From positions 189,749,522 to 189,813,521 of the forward strand of contig NC_092875.1 in the NCBI RefSeq assembly GCF_028372415.1: DNA of 64,000 nucleotides, given 5' to 3'. The position numbers and the translations under genes are program-made. The first letter of the stretch is position 1. The number at the start of each line of letters is the position of its first letter. Below the pieces are notes generated by a model. It ran no database searches. It was not told the origin of the DNA and was given only the letters and a program-made list of their open reading frames with translations. This stretch comes from Notamacropus eugenii (taxonomy: Eukaryota > Chordata > Mammalia > Diprotodontia > Macropodidae). This document shows positions 34,780-46,670 of this stretch, piece by piece.

Positions 34780-35275
34780 CTGTTTAGGTAGCATAGTGAA
34801 TAGATTGCCAGCCCTGGAGTCAGGAAGACCTGAGTTCAAATGCAGCCTCAAACTCTTACTAGCTATGTGACCCTAGGCATGTGACTTAACCCTGTTTGCC
34901 TCAGTTTCCTCATCTGTAGAATGAGCAGGAGAAGGAAATGGTGAACCGCTCCAGTATCTTTGCAAGGAAAACCTCTAATGGGGTCACGGAGAGTTGGACA
35001 ACAAAAGCAGTGATAACCTTTGCTGTGATATACATTTATTTGTTTGGATGGTAATTTTTACTTTAAACTTGTGCAAAAGTGATACAATGGGGAGAACACT
35101 GCCTCTTGACGCAAAAGATGTAGGTTAAAATGATACCTCTCATGCATGCTACCTATGTGACTATAGTGACCCATATGGGTAAGTGCCTTAGCCTTCCAAA
35201 GCCTGTTTCATTATCTGTAAAATGAGTGGACTGGACATTGAGTTTTCTTCCTGCTCCACATCTTTGATTCAGTGA
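34780..35275 (+). repeat. tRNA-headed SINE followed by a MIR
   Basis: 34780-35010 is a full SINE (GTAGCATAGTGAATAGATTG, GAGTTCAAATGCAGCC, GGTGAACCGCTCCAG, GGGTCACGGAGAGTTGGAC). 35085-35275 is a plus-strand MIR (GGGAGAACACTGCCTCTTGAC, TTATCTGTAAAATGAGTGG). Confidence 0.8.
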
Positions 35276-35594
35276 TCTGTGACCTAAATTATAAGGTCAT
35301 TTTACTGTTAGCATCACTGACTTGAAGCACTCCATGCTTCACATTGGAATTGGAGGCCATAAAGAATAAAAACTCTTTCAAGTAAATTAAGCATCCTCAT
35401 CTGAGAACTGTGAATTTCTTTTGCAAAGAAATTGTATGATGATCTGTGGACTTCACGAATGATGGACATAAAAACCATAAACTATGTTTTTACTTTGCAT
35501 TTAAAAGGAACCTTTTTCATGTTTGCTTCTTAAAGGAGAACAAAATAATTTGGTTGCACTGTGAACTAGTCCAAATAGCTAGAATTGAACTTTT

Positions 35595-36336
35595 AAAATT
35601 TAGTTCATTACTATGCTCAGAGGGCTATAAAACTGTGTGTGCCTTTTGACCCAACAATACCACTAATTTTTTTTAAAAGGGGAAAGGACCTATTTGTACA
35701 AAAATATTTGTAGCAACTCTTTTTGTGTTGTCAATGAATTGGAAATTGGGAGAATGTCCATCAATTAAGGAATGACTGAACAAGTTATAGTATATAATTA
35801 CAATGGAATACTATTGTGCTTTAAGAAATTATGAGCAGGATGATTTCAGAAAAATCTGGAAAGATTTAGATGAACTGATACAAAGTGTAGTGAGCAGAAC
35901 CAGGAGAACATTGTACAAAGTAAGAGCAATATTGTACGATGATCAACTGTGAATGACTTAGCTGTTCCCAGCAAGACATTTCAAAGGACTCATGGTGAAA
36001 AATGCTATCCACTTCCAGGGAAATAACTGATGGAGTATGAGTGCAGATTAAAGCATACTTTTTTCACTGTATTTTTTTTTTGTGGGTTTGTTTTTGGCTG
36101 TGTTTTCTTTCACAACATGATTAATACAGAAATATGTTTTGCACAATTGCACATGTATGTAACCTTTATCAAATTGCTTATTGTCTCAGGGAGGGGGAGG
36201 GAAGGGAGGGAGAGAATTTGGAACTCAAATTGTTTTATAAAATGAATGTTAAAAATTGTTTCACATGTAATTGAGAAAGAAATAAAATATTCAAAAAGTG
36301 TTGAACAAAAAATAAATAAATAAAATTTAGTTCATT
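35595..36336 (+). mobile_element. 5'-truncated L1 with perfect target-site duplication
   Basis: The body is 35610-36321. It begins in the last part of ORF2 (CCTTTTGACCCAACAATACC, AATTGGAAATTGGGAGAATG, AATGGAATACTATTGTGC), continues into the 3'UTR (CAGAACCAGGAGAACATTG, GTCTCAGGGAGGGGGAGGG) and ends AATAAAATATTC plus an AAATAAATAAATA tail. AAAATTTAGTTCATT occurs on both sides (35595-35609 and 36322-36336), a perfect 15 bp duplication. The remaining ORF2 piece carries frame damage. The element could not move on its own. Confidence 0.92.
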
Positions 36337-36950
36337 GAGCAGAAGGAATTTTTTAAAAATGGAAGCTTTTTATAAACAGGGAAGTGTTAAATGAACAGAA
36401 CTATAATAGTCAATACAATCGATTATTCAATACAACTATAATCATGGAAATGAAAAGGAAACCAAGCTATGGAGGAACTGCAAAAAAACAATATTATTCC
36501 CTGAGAATAGATCATGAAACATGCCTCTCTCCTCTTGGCAGAGAGTCAGGGGCTACCAGGTAAAACACTGCATACATTGTCATATATAGTCATCATACTA
36601 GTTGTTTTTGCTTAGTAATTTTTCTTTTGTTACAAGGGAGGGTTCAATTTTCGTAGGTTGGTAATACCCAAAAATGACTGTGATATAAAAACAAAAGACA
36701 GTAATAAAATATTTTTTTTAAAGATTTGGTCTATTGGAATCTTAAAATATGTGATGTTAATTACATAAGCACAATTCAAGTTTAATTGCAAAACATAAAT
36801 TTTGGGCACATCCAGGACATTTCTGTTAACAGCAGATATGTACGAATCTTCAGGAAGACACGAAGCAAGCAAAAATTAGGTTAGAATGGATCGTTAGCAT
36901 GGTTCTCTTAACTGATGATGGTTGAAAGATAGTTGTAGTATCAACCAAGT
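36337..36950. other. Intergenic, no feature recognised
   Basis: AT-rich sequence with no recognised gene or repeat. Confidence 0.45.
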
Positions 36951-37407
36951 TGTCTGATCTGAGAGAATGTCCACTCATTCTATGCAGATGACTCACTAAT
37001 TTATATATCCATTCACCATCATTCTCTTGAGGTCCACTCTCATCAGTTGCTTACTGGGTACTATACAGAAACATGTCCCAAACAGAATTTACTATTTTTC
37101 CCCTAAAATCTACCCATTTCCCAAATTTCCATATTTCTCTGAAAGTCACCACCGTTTTTCCAGTTCCCCAGGTTCATAACTTCAATATTACTCTCAGTTC
37201 CTCACTTTTCTCATAATATATATCTAGTCACTTCCCAGACCTTACTGTTACTACCTCCACAGCATCTTTCATCTGATCCTTTATCTCTGTTTTTATAGTT
37301 ACCACTTAGGTTAGGCTTTCATTACTTCTTGCCCAGATTGCTAAGCTCTTAATTGGTCTCTCTGACTCAAGTTTCTCTCCACTCTATTCCATCCTTCACA
37401 TTGCGGC

Positions 37408-38053
37408 AGTGACAAAGGAAAAATCCTTGAAAGACAGAATAGTCTGGGTAATTAATAGTCAACTTATTAATTAGGCTAGCTAATAATAAATTGATGATCA
37501 GTGGTTTCTCTCGGAAAACCCAGGACAAAATCATGGAGAGACTGAAAGCCTTATATATTTTTGTGAAAGAAAATGTCCCTGACAAGTGAAAATTAACCCT
37601 GATTGGTGTACATTTAATGGAAAGGTGGACAATGAGTCTTCCACTCCTCCTGATAAGAGCACAGCTTGATCATGAGACTCAGCCACCTCCAGCAATCAGG
37701 ACAAGGGCATATATCTCCATTCAGACCATTTTGGTTGTTTTTCTCCTTCATGAGCTGGGTCATCCTAAATTCTAATGGAGCATTAAAAGCACAGGGACTA
37801 TTCTCCTTGGGGCAAAAACTTGTCCAGACTGGATTCTGTTTCCACTTCCCCCATCCTACTTGGGTGGGGTCTGGCTCAAGATTGATGACCATGTTCCCTG
37901 AGGGTTAGGGTTAATTTCAATCAGCCATGTCTTTCAGAGATTAACACTACACCGCAGCTGGGCCCCAATGAAGAAACAGAGGAGAAAAAACATGGATCCT
38001 AATTTAATAATTGGTTATTAATATAATAGAAAAAATATTTTCTCTCACTGTTA
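37408..38053 (-). mobile_element. Solo LTR, family B copy 1
   Basis: Inserted in the L2. On the minus strand CCAAT (complement of ATTGG, 37602-37606), TATA (complement of TTATATAT, 37551-37558) and an AATAAG-type signal (near 37460) occur at the same spacing as in copies 2 and 3. The left part TTATTAATTAGGCTAGCTAA is identical to that in copy 2. No retroviral genes are present. The ends are decayed and no duplication is readable. Confidence 0.72.
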
Positions 38054-38261
38054 AGCAAATTTTCCTTAAGCACGCATCTCACCAAGTCATTCCCCTACTC
38101 AATAAACTCAATTATTTCCCTATTGTGTCTGTAAATTCCCATTTTGCTTTTAAAGCACCACACTACTTATCCTCAATCTACTTTTCTAGCCTCCCTGTAC
38201 ATTATTCACTGCTAGACTCAACAATCAAGCCAAATAAGCTTTCTCTCTGTTCTTCACAACC

Positions 38262-38490
38262 AAGGGTTTGCTGGTAAATGCTTAACTATTGACTCTCTGA
38301 GGAAAAGTATGCTAGACATACTTTTAAGTGTAATCTGCACTATTAACATTTTCTCCATCACTTTCTTAAGTCTAGACAGTTAAGAAAACATAAATCAAGC
38401 CCTGATTTCTAAGGTGTAAATGCTCACCCTGAAAATTTAACAATCAGCTCTCTTATGCTGGTTTGACTGACTTGAGTACAAGCTTGCCAC
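38262..38490 (+). repeat. Dispersed repeat A, copy 3 (unbroken)
   Basis: GTTTGCTGGTAAATGCTTAAC, ACTTTTAAGTGTAATCTGC, TTAAGTCTAGACAGTTAAG, ATCAAGCCCTGATTTCTAAG and AAAATTTAACAATCAGCTC in one piece. It serves as the reference for copies 1 and 2. The class is unknown, with no coding capacity. Confidence 0.65.
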
Positions 38491-38985
38491 AACCAATATC
38501 CCATCTCCCATCTATATCCCTTTGTGCTGGCTGTCCTCCATGGCTGGAATGAATTCTTTCATCACCTCTACTTCAGAGATTCCTACTCTTCCTTCAAAAG
38601 TGAACTCAAACAACACTTTCTACATGAAACACTTTCTGATCCTTCCAACTGCTAGTGCTTTCCTACCCCAACTACGATGTATTTCACTACCTTCTACTTA
38701 TCCATTTTTATTTTCTTTGTCCTAAATTTATTTAGTGTAAAGGCAGACAGATGAGAGATGAGTGTTGTTTGTGAGAGAAGGCTGGTTGGATTGTAGGATA
38801 TGGGAGAGGGAATGTTGTACAAAGAAGGGGAAAGATAGATTGAAGCCACATTGTGAAAGACTTTAAAAGTTACACAGAAAAAAATGTTTAAACATAGAAG
38901 CAATAGACCAATTGAAGAAGAAGATCGTATTTATTACATGTAGGATACAAGAAAGAATCTGGAGCCCATCACTGCTATAGAATAA

Positions 38986-39010
38986 ACAACTACTACTCTG
39001 TAGTAGTTGT
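38986..39010. repeat. Perfect hairpin, 11 bp stem
   Basis: ACAACTACTAC, a 3-base TCT loop, then GTAGTAGTTGT. It is isolated, with no T-run or gene next to it. Confidence 0.9.
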
Positions 39011-40887
39011 CGATGTTTTGTTTATTGCTTTGAAATGCTTTTTAAAGCACAGTCTGAGTCTTCAATTTAATTTCATGAATGATGACCAGTTAGACATGGA
39101 GGAGGAGTCTGAAAAGTCTCATATAACATTAAGGCCAAAAGGGAGAGCCCTCAAAGATCACCTACACTCAACCCCTCATCCCTGTCCAACCCCCTTGTCC
39201 CCATTCAACCCTCTCAGGCCCGTCCACTCTTGAATCTTACAGATGAGGATGCCCAGAGGAGGTAAGTGACTTGCTCCTGGTCTATTAAGTTTCAGAACAA
39301 GGATTTCACACCGTCTTCTGACTCCAGATCTAACCCTCTTTCCATGGCCATATGCTGTCCTCTAAAAAATTATGGTAGGTGTGCCTTTTTCAAAATGAAG
39401 TTGATATTGGATTTATTCCAATGTACACACATCTATTTAGAAGAATATGCACTTTGAGCATGTTAATGGGTCTCCATTTGTCAACAAAATTTTGACAACC
39501 ATGGAATTTCTTTGAGTGAGTTGCTGCAGCAATTACAAGTAATTTGGGACTGGGCTTATTTACATATTTGATTCAGGTATCAATAAGACTCTACCTTTTG
39601 AAGGACTAATTATAAAATAAATACTTGTTTCTAAAGATCACTCTTTAATATTCAGTGGACTGTTTAAAACTGTAATTAAGAGCTGGAATTAAGCTAAGCG
39701 ATGTCAGAAATGTGTTTCTATCAGCATGGATATATCAATAAGAATTTATTAATCACCTCCTATGTGCCAATACCATATTAGGTGCTACAGATACAAAAAC
39801 AATGAAATAATAATGTATTCTTCAAGTTTATTTTAATTCTTCAAGTTTCTTTCATTTCTTCAGTAACTAAACAATCCAATTTGTTTCAATTGCTACACCA
39901 AAGAGAAGGGTCTTCAAGAGAGGAACTGGTGGTAATAATGATAATGAATGGAAAGACACATGCCTGCTATATATAGCTCAGGGCCACCATCCAGTAAGTT
40001 AAGTCAGAGAGTGAAAAAGGAGAAAAGAAACCGCCTACTGGGTTGAAGCTAGTCTTTGAGAGCCCATAGCCTTCCCAACTGGGTTCATTTCATTTCAGCA
40101 GGATGTAATGCACCCTGCAAGCTTATAATTAACTTACCATTACATACGCTAACAAGTGCAGCAACAACACTAATTAGATTTACATTTTTCAGCACATGCG
40201 ACCCAACTTTATTAATCAATACATGCAAACAATACAAATCTCAGCACCCTGTTTAATGAACAAACCACCATCCTGCTGCTTAGAAATCCCATTAAACCTC
40301 TTTCATACCAGAGCTCATGACACCTGGGCTTCTCTGCCAGCTGGAAGGCATTTGTCTCCTTTTGGGATGGTCTTCTAGCAAGTCCTCACTGCCTTCAGGT
40401 GAACTTGGGCTCTGAAGAGCAAGGAATGGAGGAGCCCCACCCAACCACAATCAGGGAGCAGGCTGATGACTGAGACTTCAAGTGAGTTTTTTATAGATAG
40501 ACTATGGATGTTCCTAACTTGTTTACCACAGAATTTGACTGGTAGTTTAATTCATAAAATACTGATAAAGTTGTTTATATTCTATTTCTATTGGTGGTCT
40601 TTTCTATCAGAGGGTCAATATACGCTTATCGCTTAAGCACAGGTTGTTTACTACCCCATACTCAAATACCTATCTTATTGAAAAACAACTTAGAGAAAAC
40701 TTACTCAGAACAACTCAGTGACAAAATTCAGACTTAAAATGCCATGATGTTAGTTATGCTAGGTTGACAAATTTATTCCTACTATCTTATTAAGCTAATA
40801 AAAATTCTCATTACGTAGCCTATCTACTTTCATGAAAATATCCCTTAATAATAAGTTGTTCCCTTGGAGCGTAGTTTCCATGTTAAC
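39011..40887. other. Intergenic, little recognised
   Basis: A minus-strand MIR-like patch lies near 39240-39350. A minus-strand L2 end is at 39735-39830 (ATTTATTAATCACCTCCTATG). The rest, including a GC-richer block at 40380-40480, is unassigned. Confidence 0.4.
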
Positions 40888-41860
40888 TGTGATGAAAGAA
40901 AAAACCGATAGGCAGTTTCTGGGTAATTATAACCAATTTATTAATTAGGCTAGCTAATAATAAATTGATGGTCAGTAGTTTTTCTTAGTATCCAAAGACA
41001 AAACCATGGAGAAAATCTTAATATACTTTTGGAAAAGGGGGAGACTCTAACAAGTAAAAAATCAACCCTGATTGATGGACACTTTAATGGGGTGGTGTTA
41101 ACGAGGAGGTCTTCAGTTCTTCCTGTTGAGAGCTGAGGCTTGATCATGAGATTCAGCAGCCTCCAGCATGCTCCAGCAATCTGGACAGGGGAAACCAATT
41201 CCACTTGGACCACTCAGGTTGATTTTCTCCTTCATAATCTGGGTCACTTTAAACTCCAAGGAGGGATGCAAGGACGTGGACTTACTTCCTAAAGGCAAGA
41301 ATTCACCTAATTTAGATTCTGTTTGGTTGTTGTCCTTCATTCTTGAAGAGGACCAAGATGACACTACCATGATAAAGTCAAGTTTCAATGTATCCAACTG
41401 TGGCTGATCAGACCAACACAAGCTCAGAATGTTCCACCACAGACTGGGCATGGATAGTCCATGTGAACATTTGGAGTAGATATTCTAAATTTGCGCATCC
41501 TACATTTCCTTTGAGCTGTTTCAATTCTTCTTCACTCACAGAGCACAACACCTTTTGTGATGTGAGTACACCATGCTGAGCAGTTCTATGCCAGTGTCTC
41601 CCATGTCAGACAATTCCAAAGTTCCTGAGAGTGTCCTTGTATTGCCTCTAACCACCATGCAATTACCTACCCCATGTGAGTTCTCCATAAAATAGTCTTT
41701 TTGGCAAGCATATGTTTTGCATTCAAACAGCATGGCCAGTCCATTAGAATTGTGCTCTCTGAAACAGTTTCTGTTTACAAGGAAAAAGAATGAAACAATC
41801 TTAATCCTAATTTAATAATTAGTTGTTAATATAACTAAATAATAATTTCTCTCATCACCA
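40888..41860 (-). mobile_element. Solo LTR, family B copy 2, split by an RTE LINE
   Basis: The left terminus TGTGATGAAAGAAAAAACC and right part TTTAATAATTAGTTGTTAAT .. TTTCTCTCATCACC frame the element. AATAAA is on the minus strand (complement at 40937-40942). The interior aligns with copy 1 (GCTTGATCATGAGATTCAGC). The RTE fragment 41325-41768 interrupts it. Confidence 0.75.
41325..41768 (-). mobile_element. 5'-truncated RTE-type LINE with 8 bp target-site duplication
   Basis: TTCTGTTT flanks both sides (41317-41324 and 41769-41776). The minus strand encodes the damaged end of an RTE-like ORF2, including a C-terminal C2H2-like finger (C-P-V-C, then 12 residues, then H). It ends with the GACATCATCTTGG-like tail seen on the plus strand as GGACCAAGATGAC and TCCTTCATTCTTGAAGAGG. 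Confidence 0.82.
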
Positions 41861-42340
41861 AACAACCTTCCACTATTTTATTTAGATTTCCTAACACTCT
41901 GATGCTGAGCAGATGCTGACTAGTTGTTAGGAATATTTCAATCTGTGTAGCAGGTTCATGCCTCGTTATAAATTTCTAGATGGGATTCTTGTTTATGAAT
42001 CAGTACTGTGTGAGCCATTTATATCAAAGCTACTCACTCTTGGATGAACTGAATATAAAGATAACTAGAAATGAGGAACCAAGTTCTGGGTCACAGTAAT
42101 TCTTCTAAGATATCAAACCCTGAGAGGCCCAGGCTCAAACATCTAACCACCCTTACCTAGCTTTATGACAGTCATGTATGTCTTTTTAGATATGTAGATA
42201 AAACCTGTCATGGCATACATATTTTCAGAGTATCGTGAATTAAGAAATCAAAGACACCACAGAGATTTAATACCCTGATGTGCTTATTTTACAGAGGTGC
42301 CAAGAGAAAGGCATTTAGTTACCAGGAGAAAATCAGTTTG
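41861..42340. other. Intergenic, no feature recognised
   Basis: No gene or clear repeat is seen. Confidence 0.45.
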
Positions 42341-43028
42341 AAAAGTCCAGGACTACTCATTTTATAGATGAGGAAATAGAGGCCTAAGGCCATTCAGTGT
42401 CTTGCCCAACATGAATTAGCTAGTAAGTAAGAGAATTGGAATTTGAACCCAGGTGTACCTTCTCTTAATCTAGCATACTCTCCATTAAGCCATGCTCCTG
42501 AAAGACTTGGGTTTTAAATCCCTTACTCTCAGTTTCATCATCTGTTTCTGTTGTAGTTAGGTAGAGCAGTGGATAGAACAGCGGGCCTGGTGTCAGGATG
42601 GACCTGAGTTCTAAACCTGACCTCAGACGCTTGCTAGCAAGTCACTTAACCCTGGTTGCCTCAGTTTCCTCATCTGTAAAATAAAGATTGTGAGGATAAA
42701 AGGGAAGAATATTTATAAAGTGCTTTGCACATAGGAGTCTATATTTATACATACATATGTATTTTATTGAATCTTATTTTAACATTGCCTTCATTTCCAA
42801 ATAATAATAGTTAGCTTTTATATAGCATTTTAAGATTTGCAAAATGCCATTCTCACAATATCAGTGAAGTAGGAATTATTATTCTTATCCCCATTTTACA
42901 GATGAGAATAGTGAATACAAGAGGAATTAAATTATTTGCCCAGGGTTACGTAGCTAAGATATGATGGAAGCAGGATTCAAACTCCTCTTCCTGACTCCAG
43001 GTTTGGCATGCCATCCACAGTGCCAACC
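42341..43028. repeat. Three MIR/SINE fragments
   Basis: 42341-42500 is a minus-strand MIR (TTTATAGATGAGGAAATAGAGG, GGAATTTGAACCCAGGTG). 42560-42740 is a plus-strand SINE/MIR (GTAGAGCAGTGGATAGAAC, GCCTCAGTTTCCTCATCTG). 42810-43028 is minus-strand (TTAGCTTTTATATAGCATTT, TTTTACAGATGAGAATAGTG). Confidence 0.75.
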
Positions 43029-44086
43029 AATAAGCTTTTTCTTTCCTCCCTGCCTCCCTTCCCTCCCCGCCCCCTTCCCTTCAGCATGTCATTTCTTTAT
43101 AAGATTTTAAAACGAGGAGAGTAGAAAAAATTCACCACTATCACTTCAACATGTCATCTGAGTGTGACTGCATTTTCGCTATTCTATAGCCACATTCTCT
43201 CACCTCTAAGCACCTTAGGATATCTTTTGGGTTATATAAGGATTCAATGAGATAATGTAGGTAAAGACTTAGCCATCCTTAGAGAGCTGTGTTATAGAAA
43301 GGTCACCAACTGTTATCATATGCCCATCTATTTTTACTTAAAGGGGTGACTTAAGAATTCCTTTTTCCCCCTTTCATTGTTGTACAGTGTGCTGAACTGA
43401 CTACTGATAGCTCTTCTCAGCTTTGTGGGTATAAAGTCCCCCTGGGTATTTAATCTCTCAGTTTTATTTTTTCATTACTCCTTTCCTATCATCTCTGACT
43501 CATCCTATATTCTCGACTTATCCAAAGTAAATTTTCTCAGGTGTTCTCCTTCCTGCTCAACTCAATTCTCAGGAGTAGATCAACAAGTCTTGAGTTTGTG
43601 CTTGTGGCCAAGACAGATGTTTCAGAAAGAAACACTAAAAATCCCCAAGGTAACTTGGAAATTTGACTCCATATTGTTTGGTGATCTTTTGTAGGTTATT
43701 AATTTTCACTCAACTCTATTAGGCCTGTTGACCTTCTGAATTTAATCTTAGCTAACTATACATGATCCCTTCTCTGGCCTATAATTCCTGTTATTAAAAA
43801 TAATGAAGTTATTTGCCTGCACATAATGAACATGCTTGTATGAATACAAATTTGTCTTTTCATTGCCCTTGTTGTTCAAATGGGACATTGGCAAAGTTAC
43901 TTGATTTGCATATAAATATAGCTCAAAAATAAAGAAGAAAGCAGGGCTGGTAGGATCTTACATGTAACAAACATCCCCAGATACTAAACTACTTTATCAT
44001 CTTTGAGAATTTGCAAACTATTTCTTCTCAGAAAGCTGTGACTTTGGACTCTCATTCCTTCCTTCTGCAAACATCTAGGAGGAATT
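43029..44086. other. Intergenic, no feature recognised
   Basis: AT-rich sequence with a pyrimidine-rich patch at 43035-43085. No gene is seen. Confidence 0.45.
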
Positions 44087-44716
44087 TTCTAAGATGATAC
44101 TGTCAAGCCTCCCCTTGTGGAGCTGCTGCATGCGGGTCAATGTAGAGAAGACAAAAGAGAACATTATGCTGTCCAGATCTTACTACTTACTACTTACTAC
44201 TTCTTTATCACCTGGCAGGATAAGGTACTGGACACTGAGGTCCTTACTCAAACTAAACTGCCAAGCATTCAGACTCTGCTTCAGAGAGTACAACTCCAAC
44301 GGGCTGGCCACGTTGTTCGAATGCAAAACATACACTTGCCAAAAAGACTATTTAATAGAGAACTATTTATGCAGGGCAAGTGTTCACATGGTGGTCATAA
44401 GAAGTGATCCAAGGACACTCTCAAGGTCTCTCTTAAGAACTTTGAAATTGATTGTGTGACATGGGAGACATTGGCTCAGGACCGCCCAGCATGGCATGCC
44501 GACCTCTACAAGCAAAGCAGAATTGAAACAGCTCAAAGGAAACGTAGGATGCGCAGATTCATAGAATCCACCCCAAATGTTCACACAGACTATTCGTGCC
44601 CAATCTGTAGAGCATTCCGAGCTCATATGGGTCTGATCAACCACAGCTGGACACATTGAAAGATGAGTCTAGCACAGTGATGTCATTTTGGTCCTTTTCG
44701 AGAACTAAGGACAACT
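44087..44716 (+). mobile_element. RTE-type LINE 3' end (ORF2 C-terminus)
   Basis: From about 44219 the plus strand encodes, in one frame, LPSIQTLLQRVQLQRAGHVV and RMQNIHLPKRLFNRELF, then one in-frame stop (TGA at 44405-44407). After it come KDTLKVSLKNFEIDCVTWE, ETLAQDRPAWHADLY and RIETAQRKRRMRRF. A C2H2-like finger (C at CPIC, closing H-S-W-T-H) precedes the stop at 44657-44659. The R-x-A-G-H-V..R-M and W-E-T-x-A-x-D-R-x-A-W motifs are typical of RTE-like ORF2 tails. The 3'UTR ends GGTCCTTTTCGAGAACTAAGG. A dead fossil. Confidence 0.85.
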
Positions 44717-44799
44717 TCTCCCACCTTTTGCTCCATGTTTATGTACTTGTCCTTTCATGCTCCCCAATTCTAAGAAATACCAGGTTCTTTCTTCTCCTT

Positions 44800-45010
44800 C
44801 AGGCAGCTATGTAGCTCGGTGGATTGAGACCAGTGGACCTCAAGTTAGAAAGACCAGAGTTTATATCTGGCCTCAGACATTTACTAATTATGCAACCCTG
44901 GGCAAGTCACTTGCCTTATCTATAAAATGGGATATTAATAGAATTTGTGGTCAGGATGATGATTATAAAATATTGAGCACAGTGCTTGGCACATAATAAG
45001 TATTATACAA
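44800..45010 (+). repeat. SINE/MIR-like element
   Basis: GCAGCTATGTAGCTCGGTGG, AGAGTTTATATCTGGCCTCAG, CAAGTCACTTGCC and TTGGCACATAATAAGTATT. Confidence 0.78.
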
Positions 45011-45368
45011 AATAATATCATTATTACTGTTATAGTCTATTCTACCTTTGCCCCTCCCTTCTCTTTTCCTTCTTCAAACCCTTAGGATGGAATCAATCTA
45101 CCCCAGGACCTCTGTTTTTTCTTGTATAACCCCATAAGTAGTACCTTCCAAAGGCATTAAGATTCTAAAGAGAAACTGTTTATTCTCACCCTATTAAAAT
45201 GTTAGCACTGAATCATCATGTAATCCCTTCCAATGGATGGAAAACATTTACCTTTCTAGGCTTCTCTAGAGTCCTGTGTTTGCATTTCAAAGTTTCGACT
45301 CAGCTCCGGTAAATACTTGAAAGTCTTCAGTTCCATTAAAAACCCATTTTCTTCCTGGAGGATTAAAA

Positions 45369-46670
45369 TTAACTTTGTATAGCAAGATATTCTTTTTCCT
45401 CCTCTTCATATTATATTCCAATTTTTCTCCTAAGGACAAACAACAAGGTCAAGAATGATCCTGACTGGTTTCTTGGTATCTGACTCTTTCTGGATACTTA
45501 CAAATTTTTTTCTTTGACATGGAAGCTCGGTACTCGATTCTGAAGTTCCCAACACTTTTCTTTTGGTGGTTTCTTTCAGAAGATGATTGGTAGACTCTTT
45601 CAGTTGTCACTTGCCCCTCTGGCTCTAACAGATCTGAGCAGTTTTTCAGTTGTGATTCCATGAATTTTAGGGACCATGGATTTCTTTTTGTTCATGATTT
45701 TCAAAGAGTTTGATTCTTTTTTTTCTCCCACAATCACCCTACATGATTAATTTTTTTTGATTTTATTTATTTTTAAGTGTTCATTTAAAAAAAAGTTTGA
45801 TGATTCTTAAATTATTTCTTCTTGATGTTTTTTCCAGGTCACTTGTTTTTATAGTAGATACCTTACATTTTCTTCTATTTTGTGAATCTTTTAATTTTAT
45901 TCTGTTTCTTGCTATCTCATAGACTTTTTGATTTCTACTTAGTATATTCTAGTTTTGAGGGAGAATTGACTTGGGTAAATTTTACCACTTTTTGTTCTAA
46001 ACTATTCTGCCAGTTCTTTTCTTAAGAGCTATTTTTTTTTATTTCTAGCTTCATTTTTTCAAGGTATTCATATAGTAGTAGGAGAAAATCCATTTTTCCT
46101 TTCAGTCTCTGTTTGTAGTTGTTATGCAGTTACTGAAATGTTATGGATTGGTTTCCTTGGAGGGGCCCTTATTTTCTTGTATTTACTTATTTCTCCAGCC
46201 TTAGATCCTGAATTGTAGGCTTTGCGTCAGGATGAGACTCCATGTCCTACTGGTTTTAGAGGGGTAGTCAGCTTTCCTTTGTTTCAACCTAGGGTGCCTG
46301 GGTTCCTGTGCTGACAGCTATCTTGTGGAGTTAGATCCCCATGAATTTTTGAGGTTCAGAGTTCTGAATCTTCAGGGCCCTCTCTTGCACCTCAGGATAG
46401 TCATAGGGATCTTTGAATCCCTGGAGGGCTTTCTCACTGCTGATGCTTTACCAAGGAATCCCTCCACTCCTGCTTCCTGGGGACGCAGATCTCGTAGGCT
46501 ACAATTATCTCTGAATCCTTTACAGTTATTCTGGGAGGATCCGGAATGGTTTTACTGCACAGGCCCTGGCTTTGTTATCAGACATATTGCCAGTGAACTA
46601 GTGGTTCTAATTAAATTTCTTGATCATTATTTTGTTTGAGTGATTTTTTTTGTTTGCTTTTTTGCCAGAG
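45369..46670 (-). mobile_element. L1/HAL1-type element, 5'UTR and ORF1
   Basis: On the minus strand, 45449-45661 encodes NCSDLLEPEGQVTTERVYQ and a decayed RNA-binding segment. It is collinear with the ORF1-like piece at 52290-52480 (CPDLLEPEGTVEMERIHCL). The T-rich plus strand from 45660 to 46160 corresponds to the A-rich coiled-coil-coding part of ORF1. 46170-46670 would be 5'UTR. Ends are approximate. Confidence 0.6.

Larger units (their letters stand above)
36951..38740 (+). repeat. LINE L2, plus strand, split by an LTR and repeat A
   Basis: L2 pieces are 36951-37407 (ATGCAGATGACTCACTAATT, ATTGGTCTCTCTGACTCAAG, CTCTATTCCATCCTTCAC), 38054-38261 (AAATTTTCCTTAAGCACGC, CCCCTACTCAATAAACTC, ACTTATCCTCAATCTACTTTTC) and 38491-38740 (CTGGCTGTCCTCCATGGCTG, TTCAAAAGTGAACTCAAAC, ACACTTTCTGATCCTTCC). 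The order matches L2 ORF2 and 3' end. 38741-38960 is a separate minus-strand L2 piece. Confidence 0.8.

Noticed and set aside
44456..44659. A possible small zinc-finger gene
   Set aside because: The finger is the C-terminal end of an RTE LINE, with an in-frame stop upstream, two more damaged copies in the window and a LINE 3'UTR after it.
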